Assembly: GCA_003650445.1 (NCBI GenBank)
Contig: QMQE01000059.1
Coordinates: forward strand, 1-12,478
Source: Acidobacteriota bacterium
GTDB lineage: Bacteria; Acidobacteriota; Holophagae; Thermotomaculales; Thermotomaculaceae
DNA length: 12,478 nucleotides
Direction: 5' to 3'
The stretch's first letter is position 1. The number at the start of each line of letters is the position of its first letter. Positions 6,150 through 12,478 of this stretch are shown here, one piece after another. The notes under the pieces were generated by a model. The model was not told where the DNA came from and made no database searches. It saw only the letters and a list, made by a program, of their open reading frames with translations. The translations under genes were made by a program, and so were the position numbers.

Positions 6150-9107
6150 TTATTGTCCAATGACGGTGTTACGGGTCTTTTTCGCTTCGTAGAGAAGCCT
6201 GTCAGCAGCTGAAATTACGGTTTCTGGATCGGTATTTTCTTTCGGGGTAAGACAGGTCCAGCCGATACTGACCGTTACCGTGGGGGTTGTGGGAGACTCT
6301 GCATGCGGGATTCCAAGGGCTTCCACGGAACTTCGGACAGATTTCGCGATTTCGGCTGCGGAAGAAGCATCCGTTTCAGGAAGGAGGAGTACGAATTCTT
6401 CTCCGCCATACCGTGCCGCAAGATCGGCGGGCCGACGGGCGTGAGAAGCGATAACCTGTGCCACGGCGTGAAGGCATCTGTCACCGGCCAGATGCCCGTA
6501 GCAGTCATTGAATTTCTTGAAGTGGTCAATATCAATAAATAAAAGTGCCAGCATGCGTTGGCCCCGGAAACAACGTCGGCATTCGCTTGCAAGCAGCTCA
6601 TTGAATTTGCGTCGATTAGCAAGTTCAGTCAGGGCATCCTGGATTGCAAGTTGTTCCAGCAGTGTGTTTGCAGATGCAAGTTCTGCATTGGTCGCGTTGA
6701 GTTTTTCTGTGCGTTGTGCCACAATTTTGCGTAATTGACGTTCCTTTGAGCGGAGGCGTGCGGTTCTGGCTCTGAAAATCCCCCACCCGAAAAAAATGAG
6801 TCCGGATAGGATCAGAAAATAGAAGAGAGGAGTCTGATGAAAGGCGGGTAATACCTTCAATACAATTTCAGCAGCGGGTGCAGTCCATGTGCCTGTACCG
6901 TGACGAGCGGTAACGGTGAAATGAAGGAGTCCCGGAGGCAAGGTGGTGAAGAAAGCTTCCCGGGCTTTACCCACATTTACCCAATCGGGGTCGAATCCTT
7001 CTAAGCGATAGCGGAAAGAGAGTTTTTCTGCGCCCACCAGTGAAACTGCACCGTAACGGATTTCAATCCGACGGGCCTTGCTTGGAATTTTGAAGGTGGG
7101 GGGAGTTCTGCCAGGTATTGACGCTGCAACCTTACCGTCAATAAGAATTTCATCAATGTTCACAGGGGGCGGTCGCTCGATTGCCTGAACGCGGACAGGG
7201 TCTACCATGGCGACACCATTGGTGGTGGGGAAGCAGAAAGAACCATTGCTGAGCTTTGTGCCTGCCGGATGGCCGCTATTGCACTCGGTGGAAGGCATAC
7301 CGTCAATCCGGCCAATGACTAAGACTTCGATTCCGGAGATTTTTCCCCTGTGCAGTTGTTCCAGCTCTTTTCGGCTGATCCGCAGAATTCCGAGGTCGCT
7401 GCTTATCCACAAATGACCTTTTTCATCCGGTAGAATCCAGTAAAGCATCTGGTTGGGCAAGCCTTGTGTACTGTTAATGATATTGAGCTGTCCTTTTTCG
7501 TAACGTCCCAGCCCGGCATCCGTGGCGAGCCAGAAAATGCCGTCGGTATCCTGAAAAATGCAGTGTACACGAGATTTTGCCAGTTTCTCAGTACCCGGAA
7601 CGGGCATTAATTTTTTGTCAATGATCCAATACAGCCCCGTAGTGGTTCCCACCCAGATCCTGCCGTCCGAATCTTCGGTCAAGCTTCGGATAACGACAGG
7701 CTGGCTACTGTCTGCCCGTAGATACCACGTTCTTACTTTGCCTTGATCCGAGCAGGCGAGACCGTTTCCTGTGCCGATCCACAATCTGTCCCTGCGGTCC
7801 TGAAGCAGGCAATAAACAACGTTCCGTCCGATGGGTTTATCCCAGCGGTACCAGGCTACTTCTTGATTATTGGCCCGCGCCAATCCGTTTCCACTGGTGC
7901 CGATCCACAGATTTCCAGACCGATCTGTCAGGAAGGCCCGGATTTCTACACCAATTAATCCAGGATCACTGAATGAAGGTAAATGGGGTGTTCCGTTATC
8001 GAGCCGAATTACTCCACCACCACTGGTACCCACCCATAGTTGGCCTTTCGGGTCCTCGTACACTGACCAGATGAATGGAACAGGAAGTCCTTCACGGACA
8101 GTCCATGAAGTGACTGCTCCATCTCGAAGTCGGGCAAGTCCTCCCGCTGTAACAAACCAGAGAGAACCATTGCGGTCTTCAAATATCTGGCGAACAAGGT
8201 CATCGGGGAGCCCTTCTGCTGTGGAGAATCGATTCAGGATACCATTATGAAAACGAAATGCCCCGTTACCCCGCGTACCAATCCAGATATTGTGGTCATG
8301 ATCCTCAATCATGCAGCGAGTCCACAGGTCCTTCAGTTGATTCAAACCTGGCAGTCTGTACGGTTGTCCTTTCCGGACAACTCGGAGCCCATGGGATGTG
8401 CCGATCCAGAGTCTGTTTTCTGAATCTTCCAGGATGGCATTTACAATTTCACCCCGGTGGAAATATTGGATTGTTGGTTCTTTTTTCCCGGCAACCTGAA
8501 GTTGAAGCAATCCCCGCATGGTACCGGCCCATACGCGCGCACCACGGCCTCGGGCAACGGTAAGAGCAGATGAAGCGTTTGCTCCAATGATATCCAGGGG
8601 TTGGATTTTCCCGGTAGCAGGGTCAAAACGGATAACGCCTTGCTCTGTTGCCAATGCCAGTGAATGATCACCGAGTGCTGCCAGTCCCAATGCGCCGCCA
8701 GCCGGAAGGCCGGCTTCAGTTCCCCATCTATGAAAAACGTTGTCTTGTATGTGAAACAGGGCATTACGTGTTGTTGCCCAGAGGCCATTGTCAGTATCTG
8801 CAAGTAACCCAGTGACATAGTGATCTCCCGGCGTTGTGTTTTTCGGGAAAGGAATTTTCCGGAACCGCGTTCCGTCAAACCGAATCAATCCGGAAGGTGC
8901 CCCGATCCACATTGCTCCGTCGCTTGTCTGTGTGACAGCTGTGATGGTTTCCTGTGGAAGGCCATCTTTTGCCTGCCACGTGGTCAGGGTGTATTGTGTG
9001 ACCTTCTTTCGGGGGTTCAACCCGGATACATACACGCTTGAGCTAAACAAGAGAAGAAGGAACATAAATGGAAGGATATGCGGTTTTCTAAAGCCAGGAT
9101 TTTGCAT
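6150..9107 (-). CDS. Periplasmic two-component-type propeller sensor fused to diguanylate cyclase
   Basis: A 985-residue sensor that would make cyclic di-GMP from two GTP in response to a periplasmic signal. Residues 1-29 are a signal peptide or anchor. Residues 40-630 are Reg_prop repeats: a W-(I/V/A)-G-T-like strand recurs every 41-42 residues near 67, 109, 150, 192, 233, 274, 316, 357, 400, 442, 484, 525 and 566, with a closing strand near 623. That suits two seven-bladed propellers. A Y_Y_Y domain follows (about 685-750), then a membrane helix (761-778), a coiled coil (about 785-820) and GGDEF (821-985). The active site is GGEEF at 901-905, with Asp859, Asn867 and Asp876. The product-inhibition motif R-x-x-D (892-895) stands exactly five residues before it, so feedback inhibition is expected. 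The architecture is that of hybrid two-component propeller sensors with the kinase replaced by GGDEF. The ATG follows AAAGGTG with an adequate gap. No strong promoter was found upstream. The ligand is unknown. Confidence 0.93.
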   Translation of the reverse strand: MQNPGFRKPHILPFMFLLLLFSSSVYVSGLNPRKKVTQYTLTTWQAKDGLPQETITAVTQTSDGAMWIGAPSGLIRFDGTRFRKIPFPKNTTPGDHYVTGLLADTDNGLWATTRNALFHIQDNVFHRWGTEAGLPAGGALGLAALGDHSLALATEQGVIRFDPATGKIQPLDIIGANASSALTVARGRGARVWAGTMRGLLQLQVAGKKEPTIQYFHRGEIVNAILEDSENRLWIGTSHGLRVVRKGQPYRLPGLNQLKDLWTRCMIEDHDHNIWIGTRGNGAFRFHNGILNRFSTAEGLPDDLVRQIFEDRNGSLWFVTAGGLARLRDGAVTSWTVREGLPVPFIWSVYEDPKGQLWVGTSGGGVIRLDNGTPHLPSFSDPGLIGVEIRAFLTDRSGNLWIGTSGNGLARANNQEVAWYRWDKPIGRNVVYCLLQDRRDRLWIGTGNGLACSDQGKVRTWYLRADSSQPVVIRSLTEDSDGRIWVGTTTGLYWIIDKKLMPVPGTEKLAKSRVHCIFQDTDGIFWLATDAGLGRYEKGQLNIINSTQGLPNQMLYWILPDEKGHLWISSDLGILRISRKELEQLHRGKISGIEVLVIGRIDGMPSTECNSGHPAGTKLSNGSFCFPTTNGVAMVDPVRVQAIERPPPVNIDEILIDGKVAASIPGRTPPTFKIPSKARRIEIRYGAVSLVGAEKLSFRYRLEGFDPDWVNVGKAREAFFTTLPPGLLHFTVTARHGTGTWTAPAAEIVLKVLPAFHQTPLFYFLILSGLIFFGWGIFRARTARLRSKERQLRKIVAQRTEKLNATNAELASANTLLEQLAIQDALTELANRRKFNELLASECRRCFRGQRMLALLFIDIDHFKKFNDCYGHLAGDRCLHAVAQVIASHARRPADLAARYGGEEFVLLLPETDASSAAEIAKSVRSSVEALGIPHAESPTTPTVTVSIGWTCLTPKENTDPETVISAADRLLYEAKKTRNTVIGQ

Positions 9108-9110
9108 CTA

Positions 9111-9125
9111 AATAACACCTTTATT
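9111..9125 (-). promoter_or_regulatory. Short palindrome over the ribosome site of the GGDEF gene
   Basis: Read on the minus strand this is AATAAAGGTGTTATT, with AATAA and TTATT as inverted arms around AGGTG, ending four bases before the ATG. The centre is the likely Shine-Dalgarno sequence. The same 15 bases with one change (AATAAAGGCGTTATT) occur upstream of the HD-GYP gene (12112-12126). It may be a shared operator, or partly a coincidence of an AT-rich ribosome-site context. Confidence 0.4.
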
Positions 9126-9189
9126 CTTCTCATTTTAACGCCAGCATGTAAAAACCTGGGATAGCATTTCCGATATTCCCACATTCTGA

Positions 9190-9546
9190 GCGTTTTCACT
9201 ACGATACCATTTATTCTCTCTTTTTACCTCAAAGAAGATCCGTCTATCTCAAATTATTTTGGAAAGGGTTACAGGCTACTTCAGGCGCTGGCCCGTTGAG
9301 GAAGATTATTGCTTTGAAAAGCAGGGCTATGGAAATGAGGAAGCACCAGTTCGCAAGTTCTTCCGTATTCAGACATGAGCAGGGATTTCTTTGCTCACTT
9401 GGATAGTACCGGCTCGTATCTCTGAGAAAGAACAATTGAATGTGGTGCTGCCTGATTTTGCCGTCATGGGGAAAGGTGAAGATAAAAGACCGGTCTCGGT
9501 TTTTGTATTACCAATTTCTGAAAGGGATTCGGAGTCCCTTGCTTGA
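9190..9546 (+). pseudogene. Relic of an IS4-type transposase C-terminus
   Basis: One plus-strand frame is open from 9190 to 9546 except for a TGA at 9376-9378, and it has no start codon with a ribosome site. The first part reads ERVTGYFRRWPVEEDY and continues CFEKQGYGNEEAPVRKFF. It contains the exact IS4-family YREK signature, Y-x2-R-x3-E-x6-K: Tyr codon 9277-9279, Arg 9286-9288, Glu 9298-9300, Lys 9319-9321. In IS4 transposases the Glu is the third acidic residue of the DDE active site. The upstream two thirds of the gene, with the two Asp residues, are missing and no terminal inverted repeats are evident. After the internal stop the frame continues with plausible protein sequence to the final TGA. 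It is a dead remnant. The two short minus-strand frames over this region are probably shadows. Confidence 0.6.
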
Positions 9547-9605
9547 TTAGCTATCCTCTTTTTCTGGATGTGGCCTGAAATAATGGGGGATGCCGAATCA
9601 ATTAT

Positions 9606-9634
9606 TTGACGCATAGTGTTTTTTCCGCTATAAT
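9606..9634 (+). promoter_or_regulatory. Sigma-70 promoter of the GNAT gene
   Basis: TTGACG (9606-9611) and TATAAT (9629-9634) are 17 bases apart, a near-consensus promoter. Transcription should begin near 9641, about 42 bases before the start codon. It lies directly after the transposase relic. Confidence 0.8.
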
Positions 9635-9682
9635 TTACTCAATATCAAATTTGTACGAATCCAACAAACAGGGAGGCAGGCA

Positions 9683-10279
9683 ATGATGTTCAAATTTCCA
9701 CACAATTATCCCCTCAAGAACGGGGAAACTATCACATTGGATCTATTGAAAAGTTCGGAGTACAAAGATGTTCACGGGTTTCTGGGGCGGTTGGCTGATG
9801 TTGACAGGGACTACCTTAAATATGACGTAAGTAATCTGGAGTTTGTGAAAAACCGCATGGCGGCCATTGATCAGGGAACCCGAATTTCCATTGGGGCCCG
9901 GAACAAAGACGGATTGCTGGTCGGAGAAGCCACCGTTTACTGGACCCGGTTTGGTTGGAAAGCCCATATCGGGAAGCTGAGAATCGTAGTGGACAAGGAT
10001 TATCGTAATCTTGGGCTGTCCCGTTATCTGTCTCAGCTGATCTTTTTCAAAGCTCAGGAACTGGGGTTGTCCAAGATAGTGGCGGAATTTGTTCGGCCGC
10101 AGGAGGCTGCACGGCATATTCTTGGTGCATTGGGGCTTAAAGAGGTGGCTGTGCTGCCTGGTTTTGCCATAGACAATAAACTGAACCGGCATGACATTAT
10201 TGTGATGGCGGCTGACTTGGAAAACCTTTTGGACAAGTATGAAAACATGGTCTGGGACGACGAACACAAGGGTGGTTGA
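9683..10279 (+). CDS. GNAT-family N-acetyltransferase
   Basis: A 198-residue cytoplasmic acyltransferase that would move an acetyl group from acetyl-CoA to an unknown amine. The N-terminal part has the L-x-x-F-L-x-R-L-x-x-x-D-R-D-Y-L pattern (about 31-45) frequent in single-domain GNAT proteins of this size. Motif A is visible at 99-113: beta strand LRIVV, then D-K-D-Y-R-N-L-G-L-S, where R-N-x-G-L forms the pyrophosphate-binding loop and the following helix is SRYLSQLIFFKA. Motif B is seen in KIVAEFV and the helix EAARHILGALGLKE (131-144). GGGAGG at 9671-9676 precedes two adjacent ATGs (9683 and 9686); the first is six bases from it and I use it. The gene stands alone with its own promoter and a strong hairpin after it. 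Two cyclic di-GMP genes flank it on the other strand, but no functional link can be shown. Confidence 0.9.
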   Translation: MMFKFPHNYPLKNGETITLDLLKSSEYKDVHGFLGRLADVDRDYLKYDVSNLEFVKNRMAAIDQGTRISIGARNKDGLLVGEATVYWTRFGWKAHIGKLRIVVDKDYRNLGLSRYLSQLIFFKAQELGLSKIVAEFVRPQEAARHILGALGLKEVAVLPGFAIDNKLNRHDIIVMAADLENLLDKYENMVWDDEHKGG

Positions 10280-10339
10280 TACACAAAAGATGTATTCTGT
10301 TCACCTTCGGCGCCTGTGTTCAGTGTTCTGACCGGAAAA

Positions 10340-10385
10340 GAGAAAAATCAGAGAATTGGCAATTGCCGGTTCCCTGATTTTTCTC
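10340..10385. terminator. Long bidirectional hairpin terminator
   Basis: The 12-bp outer arms (10340-10351 and 10374-10385) pair exactly. After one A-C mismatch an inner 8-bp stem (10353-10360 with 10365-10372, two G-T pairs) closes on an AATT loop. The stem is about 21 pairs long. It lies 60 bases after the GNAT stop and 55 bases beyond the HD-GYP stop. On the minus strand the right arm ends in TTTTTCTC and is followed by TTTTCC, a good U-tract. The plus-strand tail is T-rich but less regular. It probably ends both convergent genes. Confidence 0.7.
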
Positions 10386-10390
10386 GTCTT

Positions 10391-10424
10391 TGTCATTTGG
10401 CATCTAATACTCGGCCGCAGGCCG
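10391..10424 (-). repeat. Probable degenerate copy of the hairpin plus heptamer module
   Basis: On the minus strand a hairpin of CGGCC and GGCCG around a three-base loop (10412-10424) is followed by TTAGATGCCAAATGACA. That is GATGCCA plus AATGACA, in the same order as at 122-177 (hairpin, then GATG-type heptamers). Only two units are recognisable. The hairpin has no adjacent U-tract on the minus strand and is eight bases from the T-run at 10434-10440 on plus, so I do not call it a terminator. Confidence 0.4.
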
Positions 10425-10439
10425 TAGGGGGTGTTTTTT

Positions 10440-12056
10440 TCAATCTTCCGGGATGGTGTCCACTTTCTCCAGGTCGATCATCCGAAAGGCCTTAATGACC
10501 TCCGGCAGGTAGAATTGGCCCTCCATGGCAGACAGTTCGTCTCTCGTCTCTACGAGTGTTTTTTGTTCTTTGTATTTTCTGAAGGGGCTGGTCATGGCTT
10601 CAAAAGAATCGGCGAGAGAGATGATGTTGGCAGCAATGGAAATATCACGAATTCCATTGGGATAGCCGCTGCCGTCCATGTTTTCATGGTGCTGGTAGAC
10701 AATTCTGGCAATGTCCTTGAAGTTCAAGTTCTCCAGAATGTCCCGACTGAAGGTTACGTGACGGAAGATATAACTCAGTTCATATTCTGTGAGTTTCCCA
10801 ATCTTGTTGATCAGTATCCAGGGCAGTTTCAGTTTTCCTACATCATGGACGTAGGCGGCCAGATAGAGTGTTTGAAGGTCCAGTTGGTTTTGAACATAGG
10901 GGAAAAGGGTGAGAAGTTTTTTGCCAATCATATAGGACAGGGATGCGACCCGGCTGGAGTGTTCTTTCCCTGTGTACCAGTCTTTTTCTTCCAGAAATTC
11001 AACAAACTGTTTTAAAAGAGAATTTCCCTTCATGTAGAATTCACTGACATTTTTTCTGTTCTCCGGGAATGAGACGGAGAATTTCTGGGCAATGTCCAGA
11101 AATACCTCCATTACATAAAGTTCCATGAAAACATCGGGGGTGTTAAAAGATGCGCGGAAGGCGAGTTTAGCGTCGCTGTACGCATCGGAAAAGTCAGCCC
11201 GGCGGGAATGGTGAAAGGCTCGGGCAGCAAAGAAGTAGTACCCATGGGCGGTTAGAAAATCCTGGTTTGCATTGAGTACACGGAAAGCCTTTTCCAGTGC
11301 ATTTTCTGATTTAGTGGGATATCCCATGCTTGCGTATATCAAAGCCTGTTGGCAGAGATAGAAAAAACGGTTTCGCTTTCTCCCGCCTATGTTCAGGCTT
11401 TGGGAATAAGCGAGTGCGTTTTCAAATATTGTTTTCCTTTTCCCGGAGCCTGCTTTTTCTGATGAGGCCAGCTCTATGGAAGCGATTGTGTGAATGTGAG
11501 TCAGGCGCTGGCGAAGCTCCGGCCCGTACATGGGGAGCATACTGATGTAAGGACTTTCTGATTTGGCTTTTCCCATGTAATCCAATGCTCGTTTGCTGGT
11601 GGAAACTGCCAGATTGAAGTCTTTGCGATGAAGGGAGATCATGGCCTGGGTTGTCATATTGAAAATGAAACACGGGGCGATTTCCACTCCGGATGATTTG
11701 AGAGATTCTTCGTAAAAATGTTCGGCTTCATCATCCATTCCCAGCGCAGCGAACAGATGGCCAATGATGGCTGTGAGCAGTAACCGGGTCTGGTTATCCA
11801 ATTTTGATTCAAAAGTATCATGTACCTGAGTCAGCAACTTTAATGCCGCAGGAAGGTCCCCGGTTTCGATGAAATTTCTGGTGTATTGGAAGAGTTGTTC
11901 CCGATAGCTTTCAAATTCTTTTTTCTCTGCCATGGATTGTTCGAAATGACTGATTATTGAGTCCAATATGATTGGTACCCGCTCTGAATAGAGCTCAAAA
12001 TCTGTTTTTGAAAGGGTCTTTATGTTGCGCATACGGCTCAGGACTATTTTCTTCAC
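10440..12056 (-). CDS. TPR-like/HD-GYP cyclic di-GMP phosphodiesterase
   Basis: A 538-residue, apparently cytoplasmic protein predicted to hydrolyse cyclic di-GMP. The C-terminal HD-GYP domain (about 360-525) has the full metal and substrate set: His366, His404-Asp405 in HDVGK with Lys408, His433, His456-His457-Glu458, the D-G-S-G-Y-P core (461-466) and Asp483. Residues 45-330 are alpha-helical with degenerate tetratricopeptide-like pairs (for example FIETGDLPAALKLL, LFAALGMDDEAEHFYEESL, YASMGYPTKSENALEKAF), probably a protein-binding sensory part. There is no signal peptide or membrane span and no receiver domain. The start is GTG at 12054-12056. It has no Shine-Dalgarno sequence but sits six bases after a -10 box, so translation may be leaderless. 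Met9 (12030-12032) is an alternative start, also without a ribosome site. The frame is open for a further 24 codons upstream of the GTG but offers no normal start there. The gene is convergent with the GNAT gene. Confidence 0.92.
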   Translation of the reverse strand: MKKIVLSRMRNIKTLSKTDFELYSERVPIILDSIISHFEQSMAEKKEFESYREQLFQYTRNFIETGDLPAALKLLTQVHDTFESKLDNQTRLLLTAIIGHLFAALGMDDEAEHFYEESLKSSGVEIAPCFIFNMTTQAMISLHRKDFNLAVSTSKRALDYMGKAKSESPYISMLPMYGPELRQRLTHIHTIASIELASSEKAGSGKRKTIFENALAYSQSLNIGGRKRNRFFYLCQQALIYASMGYPTKSENALEKAFRVLNANQDFLTAHGYYFFAARAFHHSRRADFSDAYSDAKLAFRASFNTPDVFMELYVMEVFLDIAQKFSVSFPENRKNVSEFYMKGNSLLKQFVEFLEEKDWYTGKEHSSRVASLSYMIGKKLLTLFPYVQNQLDLQTLYLAAYVHDVGKLKLPWILINKIGKLTEYELSYIFRHVTFSRDILENLNFKDIARIVYQHHENMDGSGYPNGIRDISIAANIISLADSFEAMTSPFRKYKEQKTLVETRDELSAMEGQFYLPEVIKAFRMIDLEKVDTIPED

Positions 12057-12062
12057 AGTATC

Positions 12063-12091
12063 ATTGTAAAAAATGTGAACGAAATAATCAA
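12063..12091 (-). promoter_or_regulatory. Promoter of the HD-GYP gene, probably giving a leaderless transcript
   Basis: On the minus strand TTGATT (12091-12086) and TACAAT (12068-12063) are 17 bases apart. Six bases follow before the GTG codon, so transcription would start at or beside the first base of the coding region. Confidence 0.6.
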
Positions 12092-12107
12092 GGATGATTC
12101 TTAAAAT

Positions 12108-12130
12108 AGATAATAACGCCTTTATTATCT
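12108..12130. promoter_or_regulatory. 23-base perfect palindrome upstream of the HD-GYP gene
   Basis: AGATAATAA (12108-12116) and TTATTATCT (12122-12130) are exact inverted arms around CGCCT. The centre is about 63 bases upstream of the predicted transcript start, a usual position for an activator that contacts RNA polymerase from behind the -35 box. Its core is the motif also found before the GGDEF gene. As RNA it would be a weak AT-rich hairpin without a following U-tract, so a protein-binding site is more likely. Confidence 0.5.
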
Positions 12131-12222
12131 GTTAGCTGCTTACTTGGCAATTCTGAGAATTCATCTCTGACAATTTCAGAGCGTATTTGAAATCAAGGAA
12201 TTAAGATGGGAACAGAGGGGAC

Positions 12223-12478
12223 TCACCGCAGAGGCCGCAGAGCACGCAGAGGGGGAGGAGCGGAGGAGAGGAGAAAAGAAGGGAATCCAACACAAAGGCA
12301 CAAGGGCACAAAGGACACAAAGTTCAGAAAAGATAGAACGAAGGTTCAGAATCGGGGAATGGCCAATCCCCTTCTTTCGCGCACTCGCATTTTCACTTGC
12401 ACTCGACCGCAGGGAGGAGGAGAGGGGAATTCAACACAAAGGCACAAGGGCACAAAGGACACAAAGTTCAGAAAAGAT
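12223..12478. repeat. Stacked short tandem repeats with a 54-base direct repeat
   Basis: Three nonamers (CCGCAGAGG, CCGCAGAGC, ACGCAGAGG) occupy 12226-12252. Purine-rich DNA follows, then CACAAAGG-type octamers and nonamers (12291-12322). Bases 12281-12334 recur at 12425-12478 with one difference (C12287 against T12431), a spacing of 144 bases. The second copy reaches the window edge, so the array may continue. Between the copies lie a near-palindrome (12354-12371, one mismatched pair) and four hexamers ending in CAC or CAT (12379-12402). This is the kind of cacaaag/gcagag low-complexity intergenic DNA seen in various bacterial genomes. A frame open from 12206 to the edge crosses it, but I regard that as spurious. 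Confidence 0.75.

Noticed and set aside
9244..9614. Two minus-strand frames of 63 and 81 codons
   Set aside because: They lie antisense to the transposase relic, lack ribosome sites and show no recognisable motif.
12206..12478. A frame from ATG 12206, with AAGGA upstream, open to the window edge
   Set aside because: It is made almost wholly of low-complexity repeat (repeated T-Q-R-H-K-G-T-K-D-T-K), stays open because the purine-rich repeats lack stops, and resembles the spurious proteins often predicted from such DNA.

Overview
The window is bacterial chromosomal DNA of roughly balanced base composition. It carries seven intact protein genes, one transposase relic and an unusually large amount of short-period repetitive DNA between genes. 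An apolipoprotein N-acyltransferase gene and a lipoprotein signal peptide point to a diderm (Gram-negative) cell. The periplasmic propeller sensor fused to GGDEF and the HD-GYP protein point to a free-living bacterium that signals through cyclic di-GMP. I cannot fix the phylum. The architecture would suit an Acidobacteriota-like or deltaproteobacterial-type lineage, but that is a guess.

Layout. Bases 1-577 hold no convincing gene. They contain small GC hairpins and two oppositely oriented arrays of a heptamer (GATGTTA-like) bounded by hairpins. A near-consensus sigma-70 promoter (578-606) then drives a gene for a secreted lipoprotein with beta-propeller-like repeats (642-1937). Next is a tight plus-strand operon: pyruvate kinase (pyk, 2142-3560), apolipoprotein N-acyltransferase (lnt, 3557-5014) and an aldo/keto reductase (5014-5979). 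Its genes overlap by 4 and 1 bases, which suggests translational coupling. The operon converges on a large minus-strand gene (6150-9107) encoding a secreted-domain Reg_prop/Y_Y_Y sensor joined through one membrane helix to a diguanylate cyclase. Behind that gene's start lies a decayed IS4-type transposase C-terminus (9190-9546). A GNAT acetyltransferase gene (9683-10279) follows with its own strong promoter. It converges, across a long hairpin terminator, on a minus-strand TPR-like/HD-GYP phosphodiesterase gene (10440-12056). The last 270 bases are stacked short tandem repeats with a 54-base direct repeat spaced 144 bases apart.

How the genes work together. The window encodes both halves of cyclic di-GMP turnover, a GGDEF synthase and an HD-GYP hydrolase, in separate minus-strand transcription units. 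Both have the same short palindrome (AATAAAGGYGTTATT) upstream, so common control is possible. The HD-GYP gene has a promoter placed so that the transcript would begin at its GTG codon, which suggests leaderless translation. The lipoprotein would be a substrate of Lnt. The grouping of pyk, lnt and the reductase has no obvious pathway logic beyond co-transcription. I see no clear new defence or biosynthetic system. The most unusual material is the repeat architecture of the intergenic DNA and the shared upstream palindrome.
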